The notes under the pieces: model-generated
Told to the model about the DNA's origin: nothing
The model's input: the letters and a program-made list of their open reading frames with translations, nothing else
Database searches by the model: none
Part shown: positions 44,672 to 52,798 of the stretch, piece after piece
How positions within the stretch are numbered: position 1 is the stretch's first letter
Layout of the letters: the number at the start of each line of letters is the position of its first letter
Assembly: GCF_008806595.1 (NCBI RefSeq)
Contig: NZ_VZRB01000035.1
Span: 23,971 to 87,970 of the forward strand
Length of the DNA: 64,000 nucleotides
Source: Streptomyces luteolifulvus
GTDB taxonomy: Bacteria > Actinomycetota > Actinomycetes > Streptomycetales > Streptomycetaceae
Direction: 5' to 3'
Made by a program: the position numbers and the translations under genes

Positions 44672-46150
44672 TCAGTCGACCGGCCAGGTGTGGACTGGGG
44701 CGTTGAGGTGCATGTAGGCGATGTACTGCTGCGTCATCCGCCGCAGGGCTTCGTGGCGACCGGTGTGGGTCGTCGAGACGACGTGGTGGAACATCTCCTT
44801 CTGCCAGATGGCTCCGTTACGGCCGGTGACGCACCGCTGCTCGATGATGCCGAGCAGCGGCTCGCGCCAGGCCTCGTCCATGCCGGAGCGCTCCAGCCCC
44901 TTGTGCGCCAGCGGCAGCAGTCGGCGCAGGACCAGTTCGGGCACCGGCACCTCGCCCATTCCGGGCCAGTACAGTCGGGCCTCGATGCCATGGCGCGCCG
45001 CAGTGTGCAGATTGTCCTCGGCCGCCTGGAACGACATCCGTGACCACACCGGCCGGTCCTCCTCCACGAGGGCGCGGGTGAGCCCGTAGTAGAAGGCACC
45101 GTTGGCGAGGGTGTCGGCGACGGTCGGGCCCGCCGGCAGCCCGCGGTTCTCCACTCTCACATGTGGCTTGTCATGGGCGATGGCGTACACCGGCCGGTTC
45201 CAGCGGTAGATCGTGCCGTTGTGCAGGGTGAGCTCGCCCAGCTCGGGGATGTCCCCTTGGTCCAGGGTCTGCCCCGGGTCCTGCTCGTCGCACAGCGGCA
45301 GCAGCGCGGGGAAGTAGCGCAGATTCTCCTCGAACAGGTCGAAGACGCTGTTGATCCACCGCTCTCCGAACCACACCCGGGGCCGTACTCCCTGGACCTT
45401 GATCTCCTGTGGCCGGGTGTCGGTGGCCTGCTCGAACAGCGGGATGCGGGTCTCGTGCCACAGCTCCTTGCCGAACAGGAAGGGCGAGTTGGCGGCCAGG
45501 GCCACCTGGACCCCGGCGATCGCCTGCGCCGCGTTCCAGTAGCCGGCGAACTCCTCGGGCGAGACCTGGAGGTGGAACTGGGTGCTGGTGCACGCGGCCT
45601 CCGGGGTGATCGTGTCCGCGTAGGTCCGCAGCCGGTCGGTGCCGTCCATTTCGATCCGCAGGTCCTCGCCCCGGGCGGCGAAGACCTGGTCGTTGAGCAG
45701 CCGGTAGCGCGGGTTCTCCGACAGCGCCGTCTCGCCGACGTCCTTCTGCCGCAGCGTGGGCAGGATGCCGATCATGATCAGATGTGCGCCGACCGTCGCG
45801 GCGCGTTCCTCGGCGTGATTGAGCGCGGCGCGGATCTCGGACTCCCAGGCATCGGGGCCGCCCTCGGTCAGACGCCGGGGCGGAACGTTGATCTCCAGGT
45901 TGAACCGGCCCAGCTCGGTGGACCAGGCGGGGTCCGCGACCGCCTCGAGCACCTCCAGGTTGCGCATCGCCGGCTCGGCCCGCTCGTCGACCAGGTTCAG
46001 CTCTATCTCCAGCCCCACCTGAGGCCGCTCGGACTCGAAGCGTGACTCGCGCAGCATCTGCGCGAACGCATCGAGGCACTCCTGCATCTTGATCCGATAC
46101 CGGCGGCGATCCTCGCGGGTGAAGACCAGCGCCGGGACGTCGCGTCCCAT
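44672..46150 (-). CDS. Glutamate-cysteine ligase family 2 protein
   Basis: 492 residues from ATG 46150 (GGGAGGG upstream). The GCS2 fold is recognisable by VGLEIELNLV, FNLEINVPP and TSTQFHLQV. The family condenses glutamate with an amine, cysteine in classical enzymes. Actinomycetes make mycothiol and mostly not glutathione, so the true substrate may differ (ergothioneine enzyme EgtA is a related case). Single gene, convergent with the sortase. Confidence 0.85.
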   Translation of the reverse strand: MGRDVPALVFTREDRRRYRIKMQECLDAFAQMLRESRFESERPQVGLEIELNLVDERAEPAMRNLEVLEAVADPAWSTELGRFNLEINVPPRRLTEGGPDAWESEIRAALNHAEERAATVGAHLIMIGILPTLRQKDVGETALSENPRYRLLNDQVFAARGEDLRIEMDGTDRLRTYADTITPEAACTSTQFHLQVSPEEFAGYWNAAQAIAGVQVALAANSPFLFGKELWHETRIPLFEQATDTRPQEIKVQGVRPRVWFGERWINSVFDLFEENLRYFPALLPLCDEQDPGQTLDQGDIPELGELTLHNGTIYRWNRPVYAIAHDKPHVRVENRGLPAGPTVADTLANGAFYYGLTRALVEEDRPVWSRMSFQAAEDNLHTAARHGIEARLYWPGMGEVPVPELVLRRLLPLAHKGLERSGMDEAWREPLLGIIEQRCVTGRNGAIWQKEMFHHVVSTTHTGRHEALRRMTQQYIAYMHLNAPVHTWPVD

Positions 46151-46643
46151 CGGCCCTCCCGGGTTGCCCTCCTCGGACACCTCTCCCCTCCAGCGTCGCA
46201 CCGGCGGACGCCTCCGACCAGATGGAATGCAGGTTGCCGCCCGACTGGTCAGCTCCCTCGTCCGGGCCCGCAGCCAGGAAGCGAGACGGCCGACGCGCGG
46301 GTCCTGCTGGGGCGGTCGGCGGCTGAGGAGGTGGGAGCAGGTTCCGTCCGGGACGAAGCCGAAGGGTGCGTCGTTCCAGGCCCCCGGCCTTGTGCCGGTG
46401 TGCAGAAGTACGGCCCCTCGACCGCATCGCCCCCGACTGCCACCCAGCCGAGGCGGCCGGCTGCGCGGGCGTCGACCTGCTCGCCCACCGGGCCACCGAG
46501 GCCGACCCCCTCGACCTGGTCCGCGCCGCCCGCGCCGCCACCACGGGCCGCCTGGTCGTCGCCGGCTCCCAACCGGCGCCTGTCGTCGCAGCGGTCACTG
46601 TGTAAGGTCGCGCTGAGAGAGGATCTTGCACGGAGGTGACGGT
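46151..46643. other. Gene-poor region between GCS2 ligase and lexA, possible remnant
   Basis: No well-supported gene. A plus-strand open frame at 46366-46605 (79 codons) contains GVDLLAHRATEADPLDLVR, which has the feel of a TIM-barrel phosphate-binding protein fragment, but no start with ribosome site. It may be a decayed gene. I found no GAACNNNNGTTC LexA box here. Confidence 0.3.
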
Positions 46644-47315
46644 ATGGAGAACAGCGTGCCACGAGGCCGGGGCCGGCCTCCGGGGACCCGGACCGTCAAA
46701 GGGGAACTGACCGCCCGCCAGAAGGCCATCGTCCGGTTCATCACCGACGAGGTGGCGCGCAAGGGCTACCCGCCGTCGATGCGGGAGATCGGCGAGGCCG
46801 TCGACCTGGCCAGCACCTCGTCGGTCGCACACCAGCTGATGGCACTGGAGAGCAAGGGCATCCTGTACCGCGACCCCCACCGGCCACGCGCCTACCGGGT
46901 CCGCTCCTCCTGGGCACCCGAGCTGGGCCGCAGGACCGCAAAGGCGGTGGAGGTACCGCTCGTCGGCCGGATCGCCGCCGGCGCGCCCCTGCTCGCCGAG
47001 GAGATGGTCGAGGACGTCTACGCGCTGCCGCGTCAGCTCGTCGGCGAAGGTGAGCTGTTCGCCTTGTCGGTGTCCGGTGACAGCATGATCGACGCGGCGA
47101 TCTGTGACGGCGACATCGTGATCGTCCGCCGCCAGGACAGCGCCGACCACGGCGACCTGGTCGCCGCGCTCCTGGAGGACGAGGCCACGGTCAAACAGCT
47201 GCGCCGGCAGCGGGGCGAGGTGTGGCTCATGCCGCGCAACTCCGCGTACGACCCGATCCCCGGTGACCAGGCGCAGATCCTCGGCAAGGTCGTGAGCGTC
47301 ATGCGCCGGCTCTGA
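46644..47315 (+). CDS. lexA: LexA-type SOS repressor (probable paralogue)
   Basis: 223 residues from ATG 46644 with CGGAGGTGA upstream. Winged HTH with SMREIGEAVDLASTSSVAHQ near 45-64. Self-cleavage site Ala112-Gly113 (RIAAGAP), catalytic Ser147 (SGDSM) and Lys184 (EATVKQ), all intact. It differs at many positions from the usual Streptomyces LexA known to me and has no LexA box upstream, suggesting a second copy rather than the autoregulated chromosomal one. Whether another lexA exists cannot be seen here. Confidence 0.85.
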   Translation: MENSVPRGRGRPPGTRTVKGELTARQKAIVRFITDEVARKGYPPSMREIGEAVDLASTSSVAHQLMALESKGILYRDPHRPRAYRVRSSWAPELGRRTAKAVEVPLVGRIAAGAPLLAEEMVEDVYALPRQLVGEGELFALSVSGDSMIDAAICDGDIVIVRRQDSADHGDLVAALLEDEATVKQLRRQRGEVWLMPRNSAYDPIPGDQAQILGKVVSVMRRL

Positions 47316-47469
47316 CCTGCGCCGCGGGGCGTGGAGCGGTCTTACGCAGTACGAGTGAATGAGCCGGCCTTTCCGTTTGACGCCGGTCGTGAGTCCCTTA
47401 CCGTCTGCACTGGGTTCGGCCGCTGCAGGGGAGGTCCCGAGGGCGGGCGCCGGTTGAAGGGCGCACCTG

Positions 47470-48504
47470 ATGGTGGGGATGTGGAAGTCACGAGGCGCGC
47501 CCAGGGGCCCGGCGGGCCGCCGCTGGACCGGGCCGGGGGCCTGGGTCGCGGTGGGTGCGGCGTCTCTCGTCGGGGCAGTGCCGCCGGTCGCCGGATGGTG
47601 GGTGGTGGAGCCCCGGGCCGCGCCGATGACTGGTTTCGGGCCTGCCGTCGGCTGCTGGGCCTTGACGGTCTCCGTGATGCTGCGCGCAGTGGGGACGCGC
47701 GGGCGGGTGCGCACGCGGCTGCTGCTGTCGGCGGGTTCGGCGGCCGCCGGGAGCGCGTACCGGACCGCTGTCACCGTGCTGTCGGCTCACCCTTTGGCGT
47801 GGGTCCTGGACACGCGTCGTTTGCTCGGTGCGGTGGTGATCACCGCGGTGACGATGGCGGTCGGCCTGGGCCTGGCCGGTCTGGTCGTCGCTGCCGATGC
47901 CGGAACCGGTCGGCACATGTGGCTACGGCGCCTGCTGGACGGGCTCGTCACAGCAGGCGCCGTGTATATGACGGGATGGGTCCTGCTGCGGGGAGCCGGC
48001 GACGGCTGGCGGCTGGAGACAGGGATGGTGGGCGTCCTGTGGACCGCGGAAGTCGTGTTCCTCAGCTTTCTGTTCGCCCTGCGCCGTCTGGTACGGGGCG
48101 ACCAGCGGGCCACCGTGTGGGTGGCGGTCGCCGGGCTGACCCTCACCCTCGTCGGCGACACCCTGCGGCTGTGGGTGGTCGGCCCGGAAAACCCTGCGCC
48201 GATGCCCTCCCAACTGGCCGACGCCTTCGCCACCGCGGGACTGCTGGTGGTCGCCGCCGGCCCCTGGGTGCCCGGCGGCGCGAGCGTCCTGGGAGCCGGC
48301 CGGCCGGCGCTGCGGTTGGGCATGGAGGGCGCCGCGGCGTTCATTGCCCTGACCGTCTTCACGGTCATGGCGCTGGGCTACGCATTGGCTCCGCTCGCCC
48401 CCGATCCGGTGCCGCTCTGGGTCGGCGCGACGGTGCTGGTGGGCCTGTGGGCTCGGCGCACGTTCCTGCCGGGTGAGCAGACCGGAGGGGATGCGTCAAC
48501 TTGA
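47470..48504 (+). CDS. Multi-pass membrane protein, 3' end altered by IS insertion
   Basis: 344 residues from ATG 47470 (GAAGGG upstream; ATG 47479 is an alternative). About nine membrane segments with short polar loops and no recognised catalytic domain. Such N-terminal membrane parts precede GGDEF/EAL domains in some Streptomyces proteins, but none is present here. The stop codon TGA (48502-48504) lies inside the end of the IS200/IS605 element, so the natural C-terminus has been replaced. Confidence 0.7.
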   Translation: MVGMWKSRGAPRGPAGRRWTGPGAWVAVGAASLVGAVPPVAGWWVVEPRAAPMTGFGPAVGCWALTVSVMLRAVGTRGRVRTRLLLSAGSAAAGSAYRTAVTVLSAHPLAWVLDTRRLLGAVVITAVTMAVGLGLAGLVVAADAGTGRHMWLRRLLDGLVTAGAVYMTGWVLLRGAGDGWRLETGMVGVLWTAEVVFLSFLFALRRLVRGDQRATVWVAVAGLTLTLVGDTLRLWVVGPENPAPMPSQLADAFATAGLLVVAAGPWVPGGASVLGAGRPALRLGMEGAAAFIALTVFTVMALGYALAPLAPDPVPLWVGATVLVGLWARRTFLPGEQTGGDAST

Positions 48505-48650
48505 CCTGGCCGTGAACGGCCGGGCTTGGAGGTAGCGCCCCAGCTGGCTGCTGGGTGGGCTCCTCCGTCCAGACACCCTATGGGGTGGCAGGGACGCGTG
48601 ACTCACGCCCCGCGATCCACACAGCGTCGCCCTTGCGGGCGATGTTGTGA
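48501..48650 (-). ncRNA. Predicted omega RNA (reRNA) overlapping the tnpB 3' end
   Basis: TnpB guide RNAs derive from the element's right end and overlap the tnpB 3' end. Here the expected scaffold lies on the minus strand. Stems are visible at 48539-48555 (CCCAGC/GCTGGG), 48575-48586 (ACCC/GGGT) and 48508-48521. The guide would be read from 48500 downward, within the 3' part of the interrupted membrane-protein gene. Boundaries and expression are inference. Confidence 0.4.
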
Positions 48651-49741
48651 GAAGCGTTCCGGTCCGCGTGGGCAACGACCCCGCAGTTCAGGCAGATGAA
48701 CAGTGCTTGGCTTGCCCGGTTCTTCTTGTCGATGTGGCCGCACTCGCAGCACTGCCGCGAGGTGTAGGCGGGATCGACATGGACCACGGGCACGCCGGCC
48801 CTGCGGGCCTTGTAGACGATGAAGTCTGCGAGCTGGGCGAAGGCCCAGGAGTGGAGCGTGACCCGTTGGGGCTTGCGGAGCCGTACCCTCTGCCGGATTC
48901 CCTTGAGTTCTTCCAGGGAGATACCGGCCGAGGTGCGTTCAGCCTCGGTCACGATCGTCTTGGCGATGATGTGGTTCGTGTTCGTGACGTGCCGCGCTTC
49001 GCGGCGGGAGCGCTCTTTGAGACGTCGCTTGGCGGACTTGGTGCGCTTCTTCTGGAGCTTGGCCCGCAAGGCGAGCTGACGCTTGCGGTACCGGTTCAGG
49101 CCGCGCCCGGCGGCCTGGTAGCCGGTGGACGTGGTGGCGATGTTCGCGATCCCGAGATCAACGCCGATGAAGCCGTCCGGCTCGTACTGCTCCGCCTCGG
49201 GGACCTCGCACACGGCGAGGAGGTAGAACACGCCGTCGCGTTCGATCAGGTCGGATTCGCCCTTGCGGTACTGCTGGAGCATCTTGAGCGCATCGGCGGA
49301 GCAGGCGAAGCGCACGTTCTTGAGGCGGCCTGCGGTGGTCCAGATGGACACCGCCTGCGCGTCGTACTGCCAGCTCAGACACCGGTCGTCATACGGCTGC
49401 GCGGCCTGGGGCCGGAAGACGACCGGCTTCGCCTGCGCCGTGCGCCGGCGCTTCGAGCCCGGCCTGCCGAGGTTCTGGGCCCGCAGGCCGGCGTGCAGCG
49501 TGGTGTAGGCGTCGCGCACCTTCTTGATGACGTGCTGCGCGACCTGAGCGCCGAGCCCGCGTTCCTTGAGCTGCGCATAGGCCAGCTTCCGCAGCGCGTA
49601 CTCACGCGGCACACCGTTCATGAACGCGACCTCGGAGACCCAGTTGGCCTCCGAGTTGAACGTGTGCATGGTCGCAGCAATCGCCGATGCCTGTGCGGCA
49701 TCCGGTATCAGCTTGACCTGCGTCACGACCTTCACGAGCAA
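48578..49741 (-). CDS. tnpB: TnpB RNA-guided nuclease (RuvC), full length
   Basis: 387 residues from TTG 49741 (GTG at 49735 gives 385). The RuvC triad is complete: Asp195 in GVDLGIAN, Glu278 region in SLEELKG, Asp360 in AHADRNASHN. The zinc ribbon is Cys332, Cys334, Cys350 and Cys353. Numbering is close to that of ISDra2 TnpB (191, 278, 361). It probably cleaves DNA next to a transposon-adjacent motif, guided by the omega RNA. Divergent from tnpA, with only 17 bases between start codons. Confidence 0.92.
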   Translation of the reverse strand: MLVKVVTQVKLIPDAAQASAIAATMHTFNSEANWVSEVAFMNGVPREYALRKLAYAQLKERGLGAQVAQHVIKKVRDAYTTLHAGLRAQNLGRPGSKRRRTAQAKPVVFRPQAAQPYDDRCLSWQYDAQAVSIWTTAGRLKNVRFACSADALKMLQQYRKGESDLIERDGVFYLLAVCEVPEAEQYEPDGFIGVDLGIANIATTSTGYQAAGRGLNRYRKRQLALRAKLQKKRTKSAKRRLKERSRREARHVTNTNHIIAKTIVTEAERTSAGISLEELKGIRQRVRLRKPQRVTLHSWAFAQLADFIVYKARRAGVPVVHVDPAYTSRQCCECGHIDKKNRASQALFICLNCGVVAHADRNASHNIARKGDAVWIAGRESRVPATP

Positions 49742-49758
49742 GATCGTAGCATTGATCT

Positions 49759-50187
49759 ATGTCACCACGCTGGGAGCCAAACCCCAACATCCGCAGGGGC
49801 CGAACCGTCACCTACACCCTCCATGCACATTTGGTCTTCACGCCCAAGTACCGGCGCGGCCCGTTCACGGACGAGATCCTTCGCCGCTGCGAAGAGATCA
49901 TGCGGGACGTCTGCGCCGACTTCGAAACCGAACTGGTCGAGTTCAACGGCGAACGCGATCACGTCCACCTCCTCGTGCACTACCCGCCCAAGGTCGCCAT
50001 CTCGCGCTTGGTCGGCTCCCTCAAAGGCGTCTCCGCCCGAAGGCTTCGCCAGGAGTTTCCCGCCCACATCCGAAAGTACCTGCGGGGTGATCACTTCTGG
50101 TCGCCGTCCTACTTCGCCGCATCCTGCGGCGGCCCACCACTCAGCATCATCAAGGAGTACATCGAGAACCAGAAACGTCCCGCCTGA
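49759..50187 (+). CDS. tnpA: TnpA transposase, IS200 Y1 type
   Basis: 142 residues from ATG 49759. HUH motif His68-Val-His70 in DHVHLLVH and catalytic Tyr134 in IIKEYIENQ. Length is typical. It performs single-strand transposition via the terminal hairpins. The 17-base gap to tnpB contains AGATC/GATCT (49741-49745 and 49754-49758). Intact, so the element may still be mobile. Confidence 0.93.
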   Translation: MSPRWEPNPNIRRGRTVTYTLHAHLVFTPKYRRGPFTDEILRRCEEIMRDVCADFETELVEFNGERDHVHLLVHYPPKVAISRLVGSLKGVSARRLRQEFPAHIRKYLRGDHFWSPSYFAASCGGPPLSIIKEYIENQKRPA

Positions 50188-50421
50188 CGTCAACAGTACG
50201 GACCCGTGCACCCACACGAGTCAGAGCAGTCCAAAGAAGCGCTTCCTCCCGGGCGTGAACGCCCGGCATTCCGCGCTAGATCATGCTGAAGCCCCTGCCG
50301 CCCGGCGGGTGGCCCTGGCCTGTACGGCGTAGCGCGTTCTTCCTCCCGAGTGGCCCCGGTGGCACGAACCCCCGGATCGCTGGTGTCTGGGTACAGAAGG
50401 CCGGACAGAGAGCGAGAAGCG

Positions 50422-51057
50422 ATGCAACTGAAGCGCGGGCGCCTCGGGACACCCCGGGCCGCCGGGACAGCCGGGGTCGTGTTCGCGGTCCTGATGGCCA
50501 CGACGATCATCCTGGTGCGTACCGCTCTGCCCAGCGGGGGCGGCGGGGACGAGATCGACGTGACCGGCGCACAGCTCAACGCCGTGCAGACGGCGCTGGA
50601 GCTGCTTCCGTTCGCCGGGATCGCCTTCCTGTGGTTCATGGGCGCGGTGCGCGAGCAGGCCGGTGAGGGAGAGGACCGGTTCGTCTCCACCGTGTTCCTC
50701 GGCAGCGGCCTGATCTTCGCGGCCATCCTGTTCGTCAGCGGCGCGGCGGTCGGTACTGTGCTCGACGAGAGCCAGAACGACGCGACCTTCGGCCGCCACT
50801 TCGCCTACACCTTGCTGACCACGTACGCGATGCGGATGGCCGCGGTGTTCATCCTCACGGCCTCGACCATCGCCCGCCGGCTCGGCGCCCTCCCGCGCCC
50901 GCTCGTCGCCTTCGGCCTGCTGGCCGGTCTGACGCTGCTGGTGGTGGGATCGAGCGTGCCCTGGTCCGAACTGGTCTTCCCGGCCTGGGCGCTGGTCGTC
51001 AGCCTGCACATCCTGCGAGGACGCCGCGCAGGCCCGCAGCCGGCGACCCCGACCTGA
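50422..51057 (+). CDS. Four-helix membrane protein, unknown function
   Basis: 211 residues from ATG 50422. Four to six membrane helices: TAGVVFAVLMATTIIL, a second near TALELLPFAGIAF, others around VFLGSGLIFAAILF and VAFGLLAGLTLLVV. An N-terminal positive region. No recognised family. It lies at the right side of the IS and upstream of the ferredoxin/P450 operon, but 90 bases away, so probably a separate unit. Confidence 0.7.
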   Translation: MQLKRGRLGTPRAAGTAGVVFAVLMATTIILVRTALPSGGGGDEIDVTGAQLNAVQTALELLPFAGIAFLWFMGAVREQAGEGEDRFVSTVFLGSGLIFAAILFVSGAAVGTVLDESQNDATFGRHFAYTLLTTYAMRMAAVFILTASTIARRLGALPRPLVAFGLLAGLTLLVVGSSVPWSELVFPAWALVVSLHILRGRRAGPQPATPT

Positions 51058-51147
51058 GCCGGTCCAACCGATCACTCGAACGGTCTTCCCCTCGTCGCCG
51101 TCTGCCCTCCGGGCACCGAGGCTGGTCGGAGGGGGTCGACCGGGCCG

Positions 51148-51393
51148 ATGGAGAGGACCGATCACGTGGTAAGGATTGCCGTCGATCTGAACCGCTGTCA
51201 GGGGTACGCGCAGTGCGCGTTCCTCGCTCCCGAGATCTTCGTCATGCACGGCGAGGAGGCGCTGCTGTACAACCCGGATGCCGACGAGGCACAGCGCGAC
51301 AAGCTGGCCCAGGCCGCCGCGGCCTGCCCCGTCCAGGCCATCCTGGTCGATGCCGTGGGCGCTGGGGCCGAGGCGGTGTCCGGTGATCGGTGA
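51148..51393 (+). CDS. 3Fe-4S-type ferredoxin of the P450 system
   Basis: 81 residues from ATG 51148 (GTG at 51166 with GGAGAGGA upstream would give 75). Cys17, Cys23 and Cys60 (CQGYAQC ... CPVQA) fit the three-Cys 3Fe-4S type used by bacterial P450s. Acidic protein that carries electrons from the downstream reductase to the P450. The reductase start lies inside its 3' end. Confidence 0.9.
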   Translation: MERTDHVVRIAVDLNRCQGYAQCAFLAPEIFVMHGEEALLYNPDADEAQRDKLAQAAAACPVQAILVDAVGAGAEAVSGDR

Positions 51394-52774
51394 CGGCTCC
51401 CTGGAACGGTTCAAGCGCGAGGGCCGCATTGTCGTGGTCGGCGCCTCGCTGGCGGGCCTGCGGGCTGCGGAAGCCCTGCGCGACAAGGGTTTCGCGGGTT
51501 CTCTGACGGTGATCGGTGACGAGCCCCACGAGCCGTACGACCGGCCTCCGCTGTCCAAACAGGTACTGCTGGGCAAGGCGGTCGCCGACCGTACGGCGCT
51601 GCCCAGGCTGCGGTCGGTCGACGCGACCTGGCGGCTCGGTGTCGCCGCCGCCGGCCTGGACATGGCCGGCAGACGGGTGCGGCTGGCCGACGGCGACGAG
51701 GTGCCGTACGACCGCCTGCTGATCGCCACCGGAGTGCGGGCGCGCCCGTGGCCGCGCGAGGCCGAGGCGGAACTCGACGGGGTCTTCGTGCTGCGGACCC
51801 GCAACGACGGCGCAGCGCTCGCACGGCGGCTCGCCGCGGGGCCCAAGCGGGTTCTGGTCATCGGCGCCGGGTTCACCGGCTCGGAGATCGCCTCCGCCTG
51901 CCGCGAGCGCGGCCTCGCCGTCACCGTCGCCGAGCGCGGCTCGGCGCCCCTGGTCGGCGCGCTCGGCGGGGTGGTCGGCGCGGTCTCCGCCGAGATGCAG
52001 CGCGAGCACGGTGTGGACCTGCGGACCGGGGTCATGGTGACCGCTCTGGAGGGCGATGCCTCGGGACGGGTGCGCGCGGCGCACCTGTCCGACGGCTCCA
52101 CCGTGGAGACCGACCTGGTGATCATCTCTCTCGGTGCCACCCGCAACACCGAGTGGCTCGCCGGGTCCGGGCTGGGGGCCGGCCCCCGCGGCATCGCCTG
52201 CGACGCGGGCTGCCGCGCCTTCGACGTCCGCGGCATTGTGACCGACGACATCTACGCGGCCGGCGACGTCGCCCGCTGCCCGCACCCCCTGTTCGGCTAC
52301 CAGTTCCTGTCCCTGGAGCACTGGGGCAACGCCGTCACGCAGGCTCGGATCGCGGCGCACAACATGCTCAGCGAGAGCATCGACCGGATCCCGCACATGG
52401 AGGTGCCGGCCTTCTGGTCCTCGCAGTTCGGAGTCAACATCAAGTCCGTCGGGGTGCCGTCGCTGGGGACGGAGATCCTCATCGCGCAGGGCTCGCTCAA
52501 GGATCACCGGTTCGTCGGCGTCTACGGCTACCAGGGGCGCGTCATCGGGGCGGTCGCCTTCGACCAGGCCCGGTGGCTGCCGTTCTACCAGGAGCTGATC
52601 GAGACCACCGCGCCGTTCCCGCCGCCGTTCCCCACGGTCGACCGGCACTCGGACGGAGCGCGGCCGCTCGACGCGGACTTCCCCGACCCGTCGATTCCCA
52701 CCCACGGGCCCACTGTGACCCTTAGCGGATACTCGCCGGCCGACCGCCGGATGACGTTCACCCCCGCGCACTGA
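51383..52774 (+). CDS. FAD-dependent ferredoxin reductase
   Basis: 463 residues from GTG 51383, overlapping the ferredoxin stop. First dinucleotide motif VVVGASLAGLRAA near 17-30, second VIGAGFTGSEIA near 153. The TDDIYAAGDVAR signature is near 288. It fits ferredoxin-NAD(P)H reductase of class I P450 systems. About 55 residues beyond the core form a charged C-terminal tail. Confidence 0.92.
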   Translation: MIGDGSLERFKREGRIVVVGASLAGLRAAEALRDKGFAGSLTVIGDEPHEPYDRPPLSKQVLLGKAVADRTALPRLRSVDATWRLGVAAAGLDMAGRRVRLADGDEVPYDRLLIATGVRARPWPREAEAELDGVFVLRTRNDGAALARRLAAGPKRVLVIGAGFTGSEIASACRERGLAVTVAERGSAPLVGALGGVVGAVSAEMQREHGVDLRTGVMVTALEGDASGRVRAAHLSDGSTVETDLVIISLGATRNTEWLAGSGLGAGPRGIACDAGCRAFDVRGIVTDDIYAAGDVARCPHPLFGYQFLSLEHWGNAVTQARIAAHNMLSESIDRIPHMEVPAFWSSQFGVNIKSVGVPSLGTEILIAQGSLKDHRFVGVYGYQGRVIGAVAFDQARWLPFYQELIETTAPFPPPFPTVDRHSDGARPLDADFPDPSIPTHGPTVTLSGYSPADRRMTFTPAH

Positions 52775-52798
52775 CCCGCACGGCCACGAGGACTCGCC

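Larger units (their letters stand above)
48501..50277. mobile_element. IS200/IS605-type element (tnpB and tnpA divergent)
   Basis: The left (tnpB-side) end is placed at 48501, where the minus strand reads GGTCAA, like the right-end cleavage site TCAA of this superfamily. Subterminal hairpins with the same TGAA loop are at 48508-48521 (GGCCG-TGAA-CGGCC) and 50249-50266 (CCGGGCG-TGAA-CGCCCGG). The other end is uncertain within a few bases of 50277-50284; AGCGC (50238) and GCGCT (50273) form an outer pair there. No target-site duplication is expected. Both genes look intact. Confidence 0.75.

Noticed and set aside
46151..46643. LexA box before lexA
   Set aside because: No GAACNNNNGTTC pattern in the region, on either strand.
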